From the NCBI GenBank assembly GCA_029251525.1, contig JAQXDE010000039.1:1-64000 (forward strand): 64,000 bases of DNA, written 5' to 3'. Of the stretch, positions 45,981 through 54,310 are shown piece after piece (positions within the stretch are counted from its first letter, which is position 1; each line of letters begins with the position of its first letter). Under the pieces are notes generated by a model that made no database searches, was not told the DNA's origin, and worked only from the letters and a program-made list of their open reading frames with translations. This stretch comes from Saprospiraceae bacterium. Its GTDB lineage: Bacteria > Bacteroidota > Bacteroidia > Chitinophagales > Saprospiraceae. The translations under genes were made by a program, and so were the position numbers.

Positions 45981-46642
45981 TGTAAATTTATTGTTTTTAC
46001 AAAAGATTTAGTTGAACTAAAAACCTTCCAACGAAATATTCCATCTCCTAAAATTAAAGTACACCAGCCACTTAAGAAGACAATATTTCGTGCAATTTCA
46101 ATCATCCTTCCCATCTCTGTTTTGGGTTTTACAAAACCAAAATAAGCCATTTTATAGCAAATTATCACAGCAGTAAGAAAAAATAACAATAAGCTTACAT
46201 TTCGAGTGTTTTTAACGAAATCTGGTGGCCGGTTTAATTGGTTTTTTTGAATAAATCGAATAGATTGAATATCTTTTGGATTCATTTTTATCAATTCTTT
46301 TAAAATAAATTCGGCTTTGTGATATTCTAATAAATTGTAATGAGCTACTGATTTTAGTAGTAATAGTTTTCGATAAATATCTTCTCCCTGATGAAATTGA
46401 ATATTATGTTGTATGACTGACTCGATGGTTTCATTGCATACTTTTAAAAGTTTTTGATATAGTCCAATTTCCAGTAATGCTTCAATATAGTTAAGGTGTA
46501 ATTCAAAATATTCATAAATATTTAATCGTTGAATGTCTTCTTTATTGATGGTATAAAAATTAATAATCAGTTGATAAGCGTAAGTATCAATTTCTTTGAA
46601 ATCATTATACGTTTTAGAACGTAGTGGATTAAAATCAGACAT
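45965..46642 (-). CDS. TPR-like membrane protein of unknown function
   Basis: The 225-residue product has a helical N-terminal half with TPR-like pairs (about residues 50-135: YIEALLEIGLYQKLLKVC and VAHYNLLEYHKAEFILKEL). Two hydrophobic helices follow (about 148-168 and 180-200). I do not recognise the family. The last residues (TINLQKVRK) and stop codon are encoded in an 8-bp tandem repeat array. It stands alone, divergent from the SNF2 gene across 204 bases with no clear promoter. It may be an inner-membrane adaptor protein. Confidence 0.55.
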   Translation of the reverse strand: MSDFNPLRSKTYNDFKEIDTYAYQLIINFYTINKEDIQRLNIYEYFELHLNYIEALLEIGLYQKLLKVCNETIESVIQHNIQFHQGEDIYRKLLLLKSVAHYNLLEYHKAEFILKELIKMNPKDIQSIRFIQKNQLNRPPDFVKNTRNVSLLLFFLTAVIICYKMAYFGFVKPKTEMGRMIEIARNIVFLSGWCTLILGDGIFRWKVFSSTKSFVKTINLQKVRK

Positions 46643-46785
46643 AATAAAATGAATTTAATCTTTGAAGGGCTAATCGAGTGATATAATAAATAATTTGATT
46701 GTTATATTCAATGAGTAAGAACCATTAAAGATGGACATCAATGTAGAAAGAAACTGGTAAGATCTCAATGTTTTTATAGAAAATA

Positions 46786-46816
46786 TTGATGGGTATTTTC
46801 ATTTTGATTACTTTTG
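46786..46816 (+). promoter_or_regulatory. promoter of the SNF2 helicase gene
   Basis: TTG (46786-46788), a 20-base spacer and TACTTTTG (46809-46816) fit the TTG-N17-23-TAnnTTTG consensus. The leader to the ATG at 46847 is about 25 bases. Confidence 0.6.
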
Positions 46817-46846
46817 GATTTTGCATAAATAATATTTGATAGCTTA

Positions 46847-49800
46847 ATGAGGAAGACTTATGGTAATACTTGGTGGGGAAAACAATGGCTCAACTCCCTA
46901 AATAATATTGACTTTTCTAGTCGATTGCCACGTGGTAAAACATATGCAAACAAGGGATTAGCTAAGGCTATAGAAATAGATGGGAATATAATTAAAGCAG
47001 AGGTTCAAGGTTCGGTTTACAAGCCATATAAAGTCAGATTTACAATTCCAAAATTCACCTCAAATGAAAAGATAGTTATCCAAAGTTTGATCACTGATAA
47101 TCCTTTTTTTCTTTCCAAGTTATTGAACCGAGAATTGCCTCCAAATTTGAATCGCTTATGTGAAATTCAAGGAATTTATATTTTCCCAGATAAATGGGAT
47201 GATTTGAAAGGTTATTGTTCATGTCCTGATCATGCAATTCCTTGTAAACACATGGCGGCTGTTTTGTATTTGATTGCCAATGAAATTGATAAGAATCCGT
47301 TTATTGTTTTTCAATTGCATGGTTTTGATTTATTTAATGAACTTGAAAAAGCAGGATATGCAAGTAATGAAGAAACTGAGATTTCTATTCTTTCTATAGA
47401 AAACTTACAACAACCTTTTTCTTTTGAAAAAAGTAAACAAAAGTGGAATGAGGATTTATATCATGAATTGGATTTTTCAATTCTTCCTGATTGCCAAGAG
47501 AGATTGTTAACTATTTTGGGTGAGCAACCTGTATTTTACAATCAAGGTAATTTCAAAACTGTACTAGAGAAAGTTTACCGGAAAATCAGTAAGGAATTTT
47601 CTAAAAAGAGCAAAACGGAGACGGAAAAAGGAGTTACTACCGAAATGGACTCTATTGAAGAAATTGAAATTATTTTAGATTCTAAAATGAATTTTGTAAC
47701 AATAAATTTACGAAATCATAAAGGACTATGTTTACGGATTTTTGATGATGAGAAAAATTTAATAAATTGGTTGGAGGAGTTACCAGTTAATAAGTTAAGT
47801 CAACTTTCTTACCCACTTAGGGGATTATTCTTGACGTATCTTTTTTCAAAAAAAATAATACAAAATAGTGCTTACCATCCACAATTAATAAGGGTGGGAA
47901 GGGAAGAATTTAAAGTACGATGGGTTCCAGCTAATTTGAATAATAAGGTTAAAACAGTTTTTGAAAAAGTAGAATCTTTGACTTCTTGTGATTTGATTTT
48001 TTATAAAAAGAAGGATCAGATTCTTGAACCTGTTCAAGAAGATAATTTTCTCACCTTAGTTTCTTTCTTTCTTAGTTATTTCGTAAAAACCAATAGTGAA
48101 TTACCACTCAAGCAATTAATTGATCCGGTCGTCAGTTTATTTTTCAATATGACGGTAGTACGATTTGAGGATTTTGCAAATAAGGAATACCCAAACGCAG
48201 TTCAGTTATGGTTGAATAAGTTCTTTATCGCCAAAAAGAAATTAGTTCCAGTTTTAATAGTCGACGATCAACATCAATCGAGAAATTTTGAAGTAAAGGT
48301 AGCTGTTGAAGATAAAAATAAACCACTCGAAGCGCCTATTGAGTTATTTAGAATATTGGAAGAGAAAAAGTTTAGTTCGATTCGGATTGGAGTATTACGA
48401 AACTTAGCTATGCTAGGAGATCATTTTCCTCAGATTAATTTCTTGCTAGCTTCAAAAGGGAAAGAACAATTATTTTTTGATTCAAATGAGTTCGCTGATG
48501 TCTTATTTAAAATCATTCCTACAATTCGATTATTTGGAATCAAAGTATTGTTACCGAAAGCGTTACAAAAATTGATGCGCCCCAAGCCATCGATAAAAAT
48601 AAATTTGGAAAAAGAAGAAAGTGGAGATACTGGTGGGAAGTCTTTGCTCAATTTGGGAGCGATGTTAAACTTCGATTGGCAAGTTGCATTGGGTAATAAT
48701 TTGGTCAGTCAAGATGACTTTTCGAAAATGGTTGATCAATTTTCAGGTATTGTTAAAATCAACGAAGAATATATATTCTTTGATGAAAATGAAATTCATA
48801 CTTTGTTAGATAAATTAAATAATCCACCTGATCTAAAGACAAATGTATTGTTTCAAACAGCTCTTAAAGAAGAATATGATGGAGCAAAAATTGGATTTGA
48901 TGAAAATTCTAAAGCGTTAATGAAATCTCTTTTAGAGACCGAAGAGATCGGTGTTCCAAAAGGTTTGCGAGCGACACTTAGGCCTTATCAATTGAGTGGT
49001 TACAAATGGATGTATAAAAATTACAGACTTGGATTTGGAAGTGTGATTGCAGATGATATGGGGTTAGGGAAAACACTTCAAGTCATTACAATTTTATTAA
49101 AGTTAAAAGAGGACGGACGTCTTCAAAAACAAAAAGCACTTGTCATTGTCCCAACAACTTTACTAACTAACTGGGAAAATGAAATTCGAAAATTTGCACC
49201 AGATATAAAAGCACATATTTATCATGGGGCTAATAGAAACATTGAACTGCTAGAAGAGGCAGATGTTTTGTTGACAACTTATGGAATTGCTCGAACTGAA
49301 ACTTCAAGGTTACAAAAATATAAATGGTCAATACTTGCCATTGATGAAGCACAGAATATTAAAAATCCTTCAACTGTGCAAACTAAGGCAATAAAAAAAA
49401 TAAAAGCGTCAGTCAGAATTGCAATGAGTGGAACACCCGTTGAAAATCGGTTGAGTGAATATTGGAGTATTTTTGATTTTACGAACAAAGGATATTTGGG
49501 TTCGCTTTCTAATTTTAAAGCAGATTTTGCGAGGCCAATTGAGATTAACAGAGATCAAAGTCAATTAGATGTCTTCAAAAAAATAACTAAACCCTTTATC
49601 ATGCGTCGTTTAAAATCCGATAGAGATGTGATCAAAGATTTACCAGAAAAAATAGAGAAAGATCAATACTGTAAATTAACACCACAGCAAACTGCTATTT
49701 ATCAAAGTGTATTAGAAACAACGATGGAAGCAATCGAGAAGGCAGAGGGAATTGCTCGAAAAGGAATGGTCTTAAAATTAATAACTGCTCTCAAGCAAGT

Positions 49801-50374
49801 ATGTAATCATCCAAAACAATTTTTAAAAAAAGGAGATGCCGATCCTGCGCTTTCAGGGAAAACTCAATTGCTTTTTGATCTGATGAAACAGATTTTGGAT
49901 AATGGTGAGAAGACCTTGATTTTTACGCAGTATCAAGAAATGGGAATAATGTTGGTGGAGATGTTAGAGAAAGAATTTGATTTAGAGATTTCATTTTTGC
50001 ACGGTGGAGTCAATCGAAAGAAGAGACATGAGATGGTTGAGGGTTTTCAAAATAATCGGACTACAAGAGTTTTGATTTTATCATTGAAAGCGGGAGGAAC
50101 TGGTTTGAATTTGACAGCAGCAAATAATGTAATTCATTATGACCTGTGGTGGAATCCTGCGGTGGAAGCCCAAGCAACGGATCGAGCATATCGAATTGGT
50201 CAAAAAAAGAATGTAATGGTTCATCGGTTTATAGTTAAAGGAACTTTCGAAGAGAAGATTAATCACCTATTGATGACAAAAAAGGAATTAGCAGAATTGA
50301 CTGTTTCAACAGGCGAAAAATGGATTGGTGATTATTCAAATAAGGAGTTACATGAATTAGTTTCTTTAGGATGA
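46847..50374 (+). CDS. SWIM-domain SNF2-family helicase
   Basis: A 1175-residue Swi2/Snf2 ATPase. An N-terminal SWIM zinc finger has the CxCx6CxH ligands Cys124, Cys126, Cys133 and His135 (CSCPDHAIPCKH). A long middle region (about 145-680) contains a bacterial SNF2-associated domain. The two-lobe ATPase core begins near residue 700. It has motif I DDMGLGKTLQ (about 735), motif II DEAQ, motif III MSGTPVENR, and the C-terminal lobe FTQYQEMG, LKAGGTGLNLT and DRAYRIGQ. It should translocate on duplex DNA or remodel protein-DNA complexes. It may be part of repair or restriction-like defence, but no such partners are adjacent. Its 3' end faces the terminator shared with the acyl-CoA dehydrogenase. 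Confidence 0.92.
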   Translation: MRKTYGNTWWGKQWLNSLNNIDFSSRLPRGKTYANKGLAKAIEIDGNIIKAEVQGSVYKPYKVRFTIPKFTSNEKIVIQSLITDNPFFLSKLLNRELPPNLNRLCEIQGIYIFPDKWDDLKGYCSCPDHAIPCKHMAAVLYLIANEIDKNPFIVFQLHGFDLFNELEKAGYASNEETEISILSIENLQQPFSFEKSKQKWNEDLYHELDFSILPDCQERLLTILGEQPVFYNQGNFKTVLEKVYRKISKEFSKKSKTETEKGVTTEMDSIEEIEIILDSKMNFVTINLRNHKGLCLRIFDDEKNLINWLEELPVNKLSQLSYPLRGLFLTYLFSKKIIQNSAYHPQLIRVGREEFKVRWVPANLNNKVKTVFEKVESLTSCDLIFYKKKDQILEPVQEDNFLTLVSFFLSYFVKTNSELPLKQLIDPVVSLFFNMTVVRFEDFANKEYPNAVQLWLNKFFIAKKKLVPVLIVDDQHQSRNFEVKVAVEDKNKPLEAPIELFRILEEKKFSSIRIGVLRNLAMLGDHFPQINFLLASKGKEQLFFDSNEFADVLFKIIPTIRLFGIKVLLPKALQKLMRPKPSIKINLEKEESGDTGGKSLLNLGAMLNFDWQVALGNNLVSQDDFSKMVDQFSGIVKINEEYIFFDENEIHTLLDKLNNPPDLKTNVLFQTALKEEYDGAKIGFDENSKALMKSLLETEEIGVPKGLRATLRPYQLSGYKWMYKNYRLGFGSVIADDMGLGKTLQVITILLKLKEDGRLQKQKALVIVPTTLLTNWENEIRKFAPDIKAHIYHGANRNIELLEEADVLLTTYGIARTETSRLQKYKWSILAIDEAQNIKNPSTVQTKAIKKIKASVRIAMSGTPVENRLSEYWSIFDFTNKGYLGSLSNFKADFARPIEINRDQSQLDVFKKITKPFIMRRLKSDRDVIKDLPEKIEKDQYCKLTPQQTAIYQSVLETTMEAIEKAEGIARKGMVLKLITALKQVCNHPKQFLKKGDADPALSGKTQLLFDLMKQILDNGEKTLIFTQYQEMGIMLVEMLEKEFDLEISFLHGGVNRKKRHEMVEGFQNNRTTRVLILSLKAGGTGLNLTAANNVIHYDLWWNPAVEAQATDRAYRIGQKKNVMVHRFIVKGTFEEKINHLLMTKKELAELTVSTGEKWIGDYSNKELHELVSLG

Positions 50375-50392
50375 TTTTTTCTAAGAAATGCC

Positions 50393-50431
50393 ATAAAAAA
50401 AGCCCTCTGCGGATAACCACAAAGGACTTTT
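50393..50431 (-). terminator. terminator of the acyl-CoA dehydrogenase gene
   Basis: On the reverse strand AAAAGTCCTTTGTGG pairs with CCGCAGAGGGCTTTT, using G-U pairs, and is followed by TTTTTATG. It lies 25 bases after the gene's stop at 50456 and may also end the convergent SNF2 transcript. Confidence 0.7.
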
Positions 50432-50455
50432 CAAAAAGCCAAAATTTAATCTGAC

Positions 50456-52261
50456 TTATAGACTGTATTTATTAGCATCAATCAACTTGGAAGCAATTAA
50501 TCTTCTTGCTGCTTTTACATTGATAGGCTGGTATTTTGTAAAACGTTTTAATCCTAAAAGCATTGTTTTTAGCAAGTCTCCTTCGGCAAAACCAGTTAAA
50601 GCATCTGTTGCGCTTTTATTCATCCTTGCAGTTGCATCTGTAATGAAAGTTTTTAAAATAGCGTCATAAACATCTTGCGATTGTTTTTTATTCTCCATAC
50701 CTGCTAGTTTTTCAACTCTTAATAAAGTTGATTCGGCATTGAAAACTTCAATCATCATATCAGCTACATTCATCAATATTTCTTGCTCACTTTTTAAATC
50801 AAGTTTACCTTCCATTTGCATTTTTGCAGCAGCACCTGCTACCATTAGAACTACTTTTTTAAAATCTTTAACAGCTTTTTTTTCTTCAGCATAAGTTCCT
50901 TTTAATGGAGCCATCGAGGGCATAGAGGTTAACTCTTTTTGTACCGCCCAGGCTGGTCCAATGATATCTAACTTTCCTTTCATCGCACTTTTGAGTAGCA
51001 TATTAACCATTAACATTCGATTGATTTCATTTGTTCCTTCATAGATTCTACTAATCCTTGCATCTCGGTAACCAGCAGCGGCTGGATACTCTTCTGAAAA
51101 ACCGTTTCCTCCATGAATTTGAACGCACTCATCAACCACATAATCGGTTACTTCTGATCCATAAACTTTCATAATTGCACATTCAATTGAATACTCATCA
51201 GCAGCTTCTAACAATGCATCTACATAACTGGCACCACCTTCAATTAGTTGAGTTTTTTTTGCGTGCATTAATCCTGAAGTTCGATAGATAGATGATTCTA
51301 AAACGAAATTCCGAATTGCTTGTTCACCAATTTTATATTGAATTGCTCCAAAAGTAGAGATCGGTACTTTGAACTGAATTCTTTCGTTGGCATATTTTAC
51401 TCCCATTTCAATAGCCTTTTTATTTCCACCTAGGCACATTGCGCCAAGCTTGTATCGACCTACATTTAAGATATTGAAAGCAATAATATGTCCTTTTCCT
51501 AATTCACCCAAAAGGTTGCCTTTGGGAATAGTTACGTTTTCAAAGAACACTTGACGCGTAGAAGACCCTTTAATTCCCAACTTCTCTTCCTCTGCCCCAA
51601 AGGTTAACCCTGTAGTTCCTCGTTCAACAATAAATCCTGTAAACTTATCTCCATCTACTTGCGCAAAAACAACAAATACATCTGCAAAGCCTGCATTGGT
51701 GATCCACATTTTTTGTCCATTCAAAATGTAATATTTTCCATCAGCACTTAAATCTGCTCTAGTTTTTGCGGCTAAAGCATCCGATCCGGAACTTGGTTCT
51801 GTCAAACAATAAGATGCTTTTAGTTTACCGCTTCCAAGTCCTGGTAAATATTTCTTCTTCTGTTCTTCTGTTCCAAAGTATAAAATTGGTAAAGTACCAA
51901 TTCCAGTATGTGCAGCATAAGTTGTTGTGAAACCTCCACCTGACTTTCCCATCTCTTCTAAAATAACAGTGTTGGTGTGTGTATCCATCGGCATGCCATC
52001 AAATTCTTCCGGGATATGTGAACTCAATAAACCTAGCTCTCCAGCTTTTTCCAATAGCTCAGCCTGAAATTCTAGTTTTTTACCTTTCTTATTTGGTGAA
52101 ACATCGTTTTCTACAAAGTCGTGGCACATTTGCCGAACCATTTCTTGCTCTTCATTTAATTCTTCAGGAATAAACATTCCTCTTGATTGAGAATCTGTAA
52201 TGATAAATTCACCTCCTTTAAGGTCATCTTTTTCTATGAAACTACCGGGATTTTGAGTCAT
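50456..52261 (-). CDS. acyl-CoA dehydrogenase (long-chain type)
   Basis: A 601-residue flavoprotein. It has the ACAD N, middle and C domains (about 30-420: YCLTEPSSGSDA, WITNAGFADV, and EGTNEINRMLM with the catalytic Glu region). A C-terminal extension of about 170 residues (430-601) follows, like VLCAD/ACAD9-type enzymes. It removes two hydrogens from acyl-CoA in beta-oxidation. The oddity is the long tail compared with the common 380-residue form. No thiolase or enoyl hydratase is adjacent. Upstream (reverse strand) lie a 263-base gap and a HEAT-like protein gene. Confidence 0.92.
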   Translation of the reverse strand: MTQNPGSFIEKDDLKGGEFIITDSQSRGMFIPEELNEEQEMVRQMCHDFVENDVSPNKKGKKLEFQAELLEKAGELGLLSSHIPEEFDGMPMDTHTNTVILEEMGKSGGGFTTTYAAHTGIGTLPILYFGTEEQKKKYLPGLGSGKLKASYCLTEPSSGSDALAAKTRADLSADGKYYILNGQKMWITNAGFADVFVVFAQVDGDKFTGFIVERGTTGLTFGAEEEKLGIKGSSTRQVFFENVTIPKGNLLGELGKGHIIAFNILNVGRYKLGAMCLGGNKKAIEMGVKYANERIQFKVPISTFGAIQYKIGEQAIRNFVLESSIYRTSGLMHAKKTQLIEGGASYVDALLEAADEYSIECAIMKVYGSEVTDYVVDECVQIHGGNGFSEEYPAAAGYRDARISRIYEGTNEINRMLMVNMLLKSAMKGKLDIIGPAWAVQKELTSMPSMAPLKGTYAEEKKAVKDFKKVVLMVAGAAAKMQMEGKLDLKSEQEILMNVADMMIEVFNAESTLLRVEKLAGMENKKQSQDVYDAILKTFITDATARMNKSATDALTGFAEGDLLKTMLLGLKRFTKYQPINVKAARRLIASKLIDANKYSL

Positions 52262-52466
52262 TATATAAGTGATTTTTTGATTATGGCTAATAAGAGTGAA
52301 ATAAATTTTGCGAATATTCGCTCAATATATGTGTTTTTAACAAAAGACGAAAGGATGTAATTGCCAAAAGTGCAAATATTAACAAAACTTAAACAGGTTT
52401 AACAATTGAATATAGTATAATTGTTTATTAGAAAAATTCTTGCCAGTTCGAGAATGACTAAAGAAG

Positions 52467-52493
52467 CCTCAAATGTCTAACTGTTATTTGAGG
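52467..52493 (-). terminator. hairpin after the HEAT-like gene
   Basis: CCTCAAAT (52467-52474) and ATTTGAGG (52486-52493) form a perfect 8-bp stem with an 11-base loop. On the reverse strand it lies 32 bases after the stop at 52525. The tail TTCTTTAG is only moderately T-rich. The rest of the 263-base gap before the dehydrogenase gene shows no clear promoter. Confidence 0.5.
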
Positions 52494-52524
52494 TAGTTTT
52501 AGGAAAAGATTGAACTTATTGATA

Positions 52525-53139
52525 CTATTTTAGGAGAGAACTATATCCAAATAATCTTGCTCTAATTTTATCTATCAAAGAAATTGAGAATTTCTTAGGA
52601 ACTAAATTCGCATCTTTTAAATTTGCATAAGCGTTTACTCTAACTTTAAAAGCACTATCTTTTAATAGTTTTTGTAACTCTGAAATTTGCTTGTAACTTA
52701 ATTCTACTTCATACTCAGCATGTATATCTGTGATGGCTTGTGCACAGTTTTCTCTAACCTCTGGAATTTTAGAACGTAATTTTTGGGTCAAAAAATCAAC
52801 TGATTTGGTATAAAACTCAGTATTCATATCCTCTAAATAGGTCAAATAAATCATCGCACTCAAACTATCGATGGCATCTTTATTTCCATTTTCAGCTTTT
52901 GTAATTAGCTGAGAAAGTTCAGTATGAAAAAAATCTTCCCAACCTTGTGGATAATTCCAAATAGCTTCATAAAAAATATCTCGATGAGAAAGTGTCCCAT
53001 AATTCACATTTAAAAGATAATTCTGGAACATCTCCTTCTGACAAACCGCACGTGTATGGATTTCTTTCAGAAGTGATTGTTTGGTTTCATGATCTAAATC
53101 ATGAAAAGAGTCAAGTTTGTTTTTTAGGTCAGTAAACAT
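52525..53139 (-). CDS. small helical HEAT-like protein
   Basis: The 204-residue product is predicted all-helical with no signal peptide. It contains HEAT-repeat-like helices (about 120-170: KIPEVRENCAQAITDI and DSAFKVRVNAYANLKDA). I recognise no precise family. It lies 23 bases downstream of the GHMP kinase gene, on the same strand, so the two are probably cotranscribed. This may suggest an accessory role in isoprenoid metabolism, but only by neighbourhood. Confidence 0.5.
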   Translation of the reverse strand: MFTDLKNKLDSFHDLDHETKQSLLKEIHTRAVCQKEMFQNYLLNVNYGTLSHRDIFYEAIWNYPQGWEDFFHTELSQLITKAENGNKDAIDSLSAMIYLTYLEDMNTEFYTKSVDFLTQKLRSKIPEVRENCAQAITDIHAEYEVELSYKQISELQKLLKDSAFKVRVNAYANLKDANLVPKKFSISLIDKIRARLFGYSSLLK

Positions 53140-53162
53140 GAATTTTATTGTGGGATTAATAT

Positions 53163-54080
53163 TTATATGTTGATAGGAATTAAATTATAGGTTGATATTG
53201 TTTCCTGAGTTTTTTTAAAATCAAAAGTCATACCCAACAAAAAACCTCCGCCTCCTGCACCGCATAATTTTAATTTAAAAAGATTATTTGCTAATCCATC
53301 TAACCAAATAGCTCGAAAGTCGGTTGGAATCATTTCGTGGAAATACTTAAGTTGAAAATGACCAATTTCATGAATTATTTGAAATAATGATTTACGATCT
53401 TGATTCAAAAAACAGGCTATGGCTTCATCAACCAAAGGATTTAATTCAGATTGAATGTGGGAAAAATAATTACCATCAGTACATTTTTCTAAAAAAATAT
53501 TGACAAATTGACCAGTTTCTCTGGGGATTTTTGTGTCTAATAGAAAAAACTGCCCTTGGCTGTTATCACTTAAATCAATTTTCTTTTGAATATTAATTTG
53601 TTCAATTTTTTCCCACGATTCCAATAAGATGACTTTTTCCAGAAAACATATTAATGGATCTGTTCCAGAACTTGAACCGTGAAAAAATTGTTCTAACTGA
53701 GCAAAAATTTTTTTCAATGCAAAAAAATTAATAGGTTTTTTTTCTAATGGATCATAACTGAAAACATCATAAATTGCTGCACACAAAGCTCCAGAGCTAC
53801 CTACTCCATAACCAGTTGGAATATTTGATTTAAAAAATAAACCATTGTTTAGTTCATTTTTAAATCGTTCAATATCCATGTCGAATAATAATTCCTTGGT
53901 TTCTTTCAACTTTTCCAAATAGCTGGCGAAAGTAGGTAAATTCATTTGTTTTTCCTCAAGGTTTTCTTTGGTATATTGCCAATTCCCTGAAAAATTGAAT
54001 AGAGGCATCGCTAAGGCTTGTGATCCTTTGATAATTGAATGTTCTCCGAAAAGTAATAATTTGGAAGTATATATTTTCAT
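53163..54080 (-). CDS. mevalonate kinase-like GHMP kinase
   Basis: The 305-residue protein has the GHMP kinase motifs. They are KLLLFGEHSII at the N-terminus, the glycine-rich phosphate loop PTGYGVGSSGALCAA (about residues 90-104), and the C-terminal KLCGAGGGGFLLG. This pattern and the LFGEHS opening fit mevalonate kinase, which phosphorylates mevalonate in the isoprenoid pathway. Other GHMP members cannot be excluded. Other mevalonate-pathway genes are not visible in the window. A palindrome related to those in the secA leader lies 8 bases upstream of the ATG. Confidence 0.75.
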   Translation of the reverse strand: MKIYTSKLLLFGEHSIIKGSQALAMPLFNFSGNWQYTKENLEEKQMNLPTFASYLEKLKETKELLFDMDIERFKNELNNGLFFKSNIPTGYGVGSSGALCAAIYDVFSYDPLEKKPINFFALKKIFAQLEQFFHGSSSGTDPLICFLEKVILLESWEKIEQINIQKKIDLSDNSQGQFFLLDTKIPRETGQFVNIFLEKCTDGNYFSHIQSELNPLVDEAIACFLNQDRKSLFQIIHEIGHFQLKYFHEMIPTDFRAIWLDGLANNLFKLKLCGAGGGGFLLGMTFDFKKTQETISTYNLIPINI

Positions 54081-54087
54081 TTCCTAA

Positions 54088-54108
54088 AAACGACCTCACA
54101 AGTCGATG
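54088..54108. repeat. palindrome upstream of the GHMP kinase gene
   Basis: AAACGACCTCACAAGTCGATG holds the arms CGAC and GTCG, flanked by AAA and TG. It has the same outline as AAACGACTTTTTAAGTCGTTG and AAACGACTTTAGTCGCTG before secA. In both places it stands 8-16 bases from the ATG of the reverse-strand gene. Confidence 0.4.
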
Positions 54109-54310
54109 TTTTATTATTGAATTAGTGTTTGCTTTTGTGAATTAATAAATCGTTTTAAGAGTTATCAATCATATTTTTATCTCAAATCTCAAGCAAATTT
54201 GAATAATATTGATATTGCTCTTTGATTTTTTTTCACCTACTGAGTGATTAGAATTAATTGCTTAAATCTCAATGAAATTACCAAAACTTTTAATTGAACT
54301 CTATGCTATT

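Noticed and set aside
45900-46145. 81-codon forward frame across the 8-bp repeat
   Set aside because: Its N-terminal part is repeat translation and the rest is antisense of the membrane protein gene.
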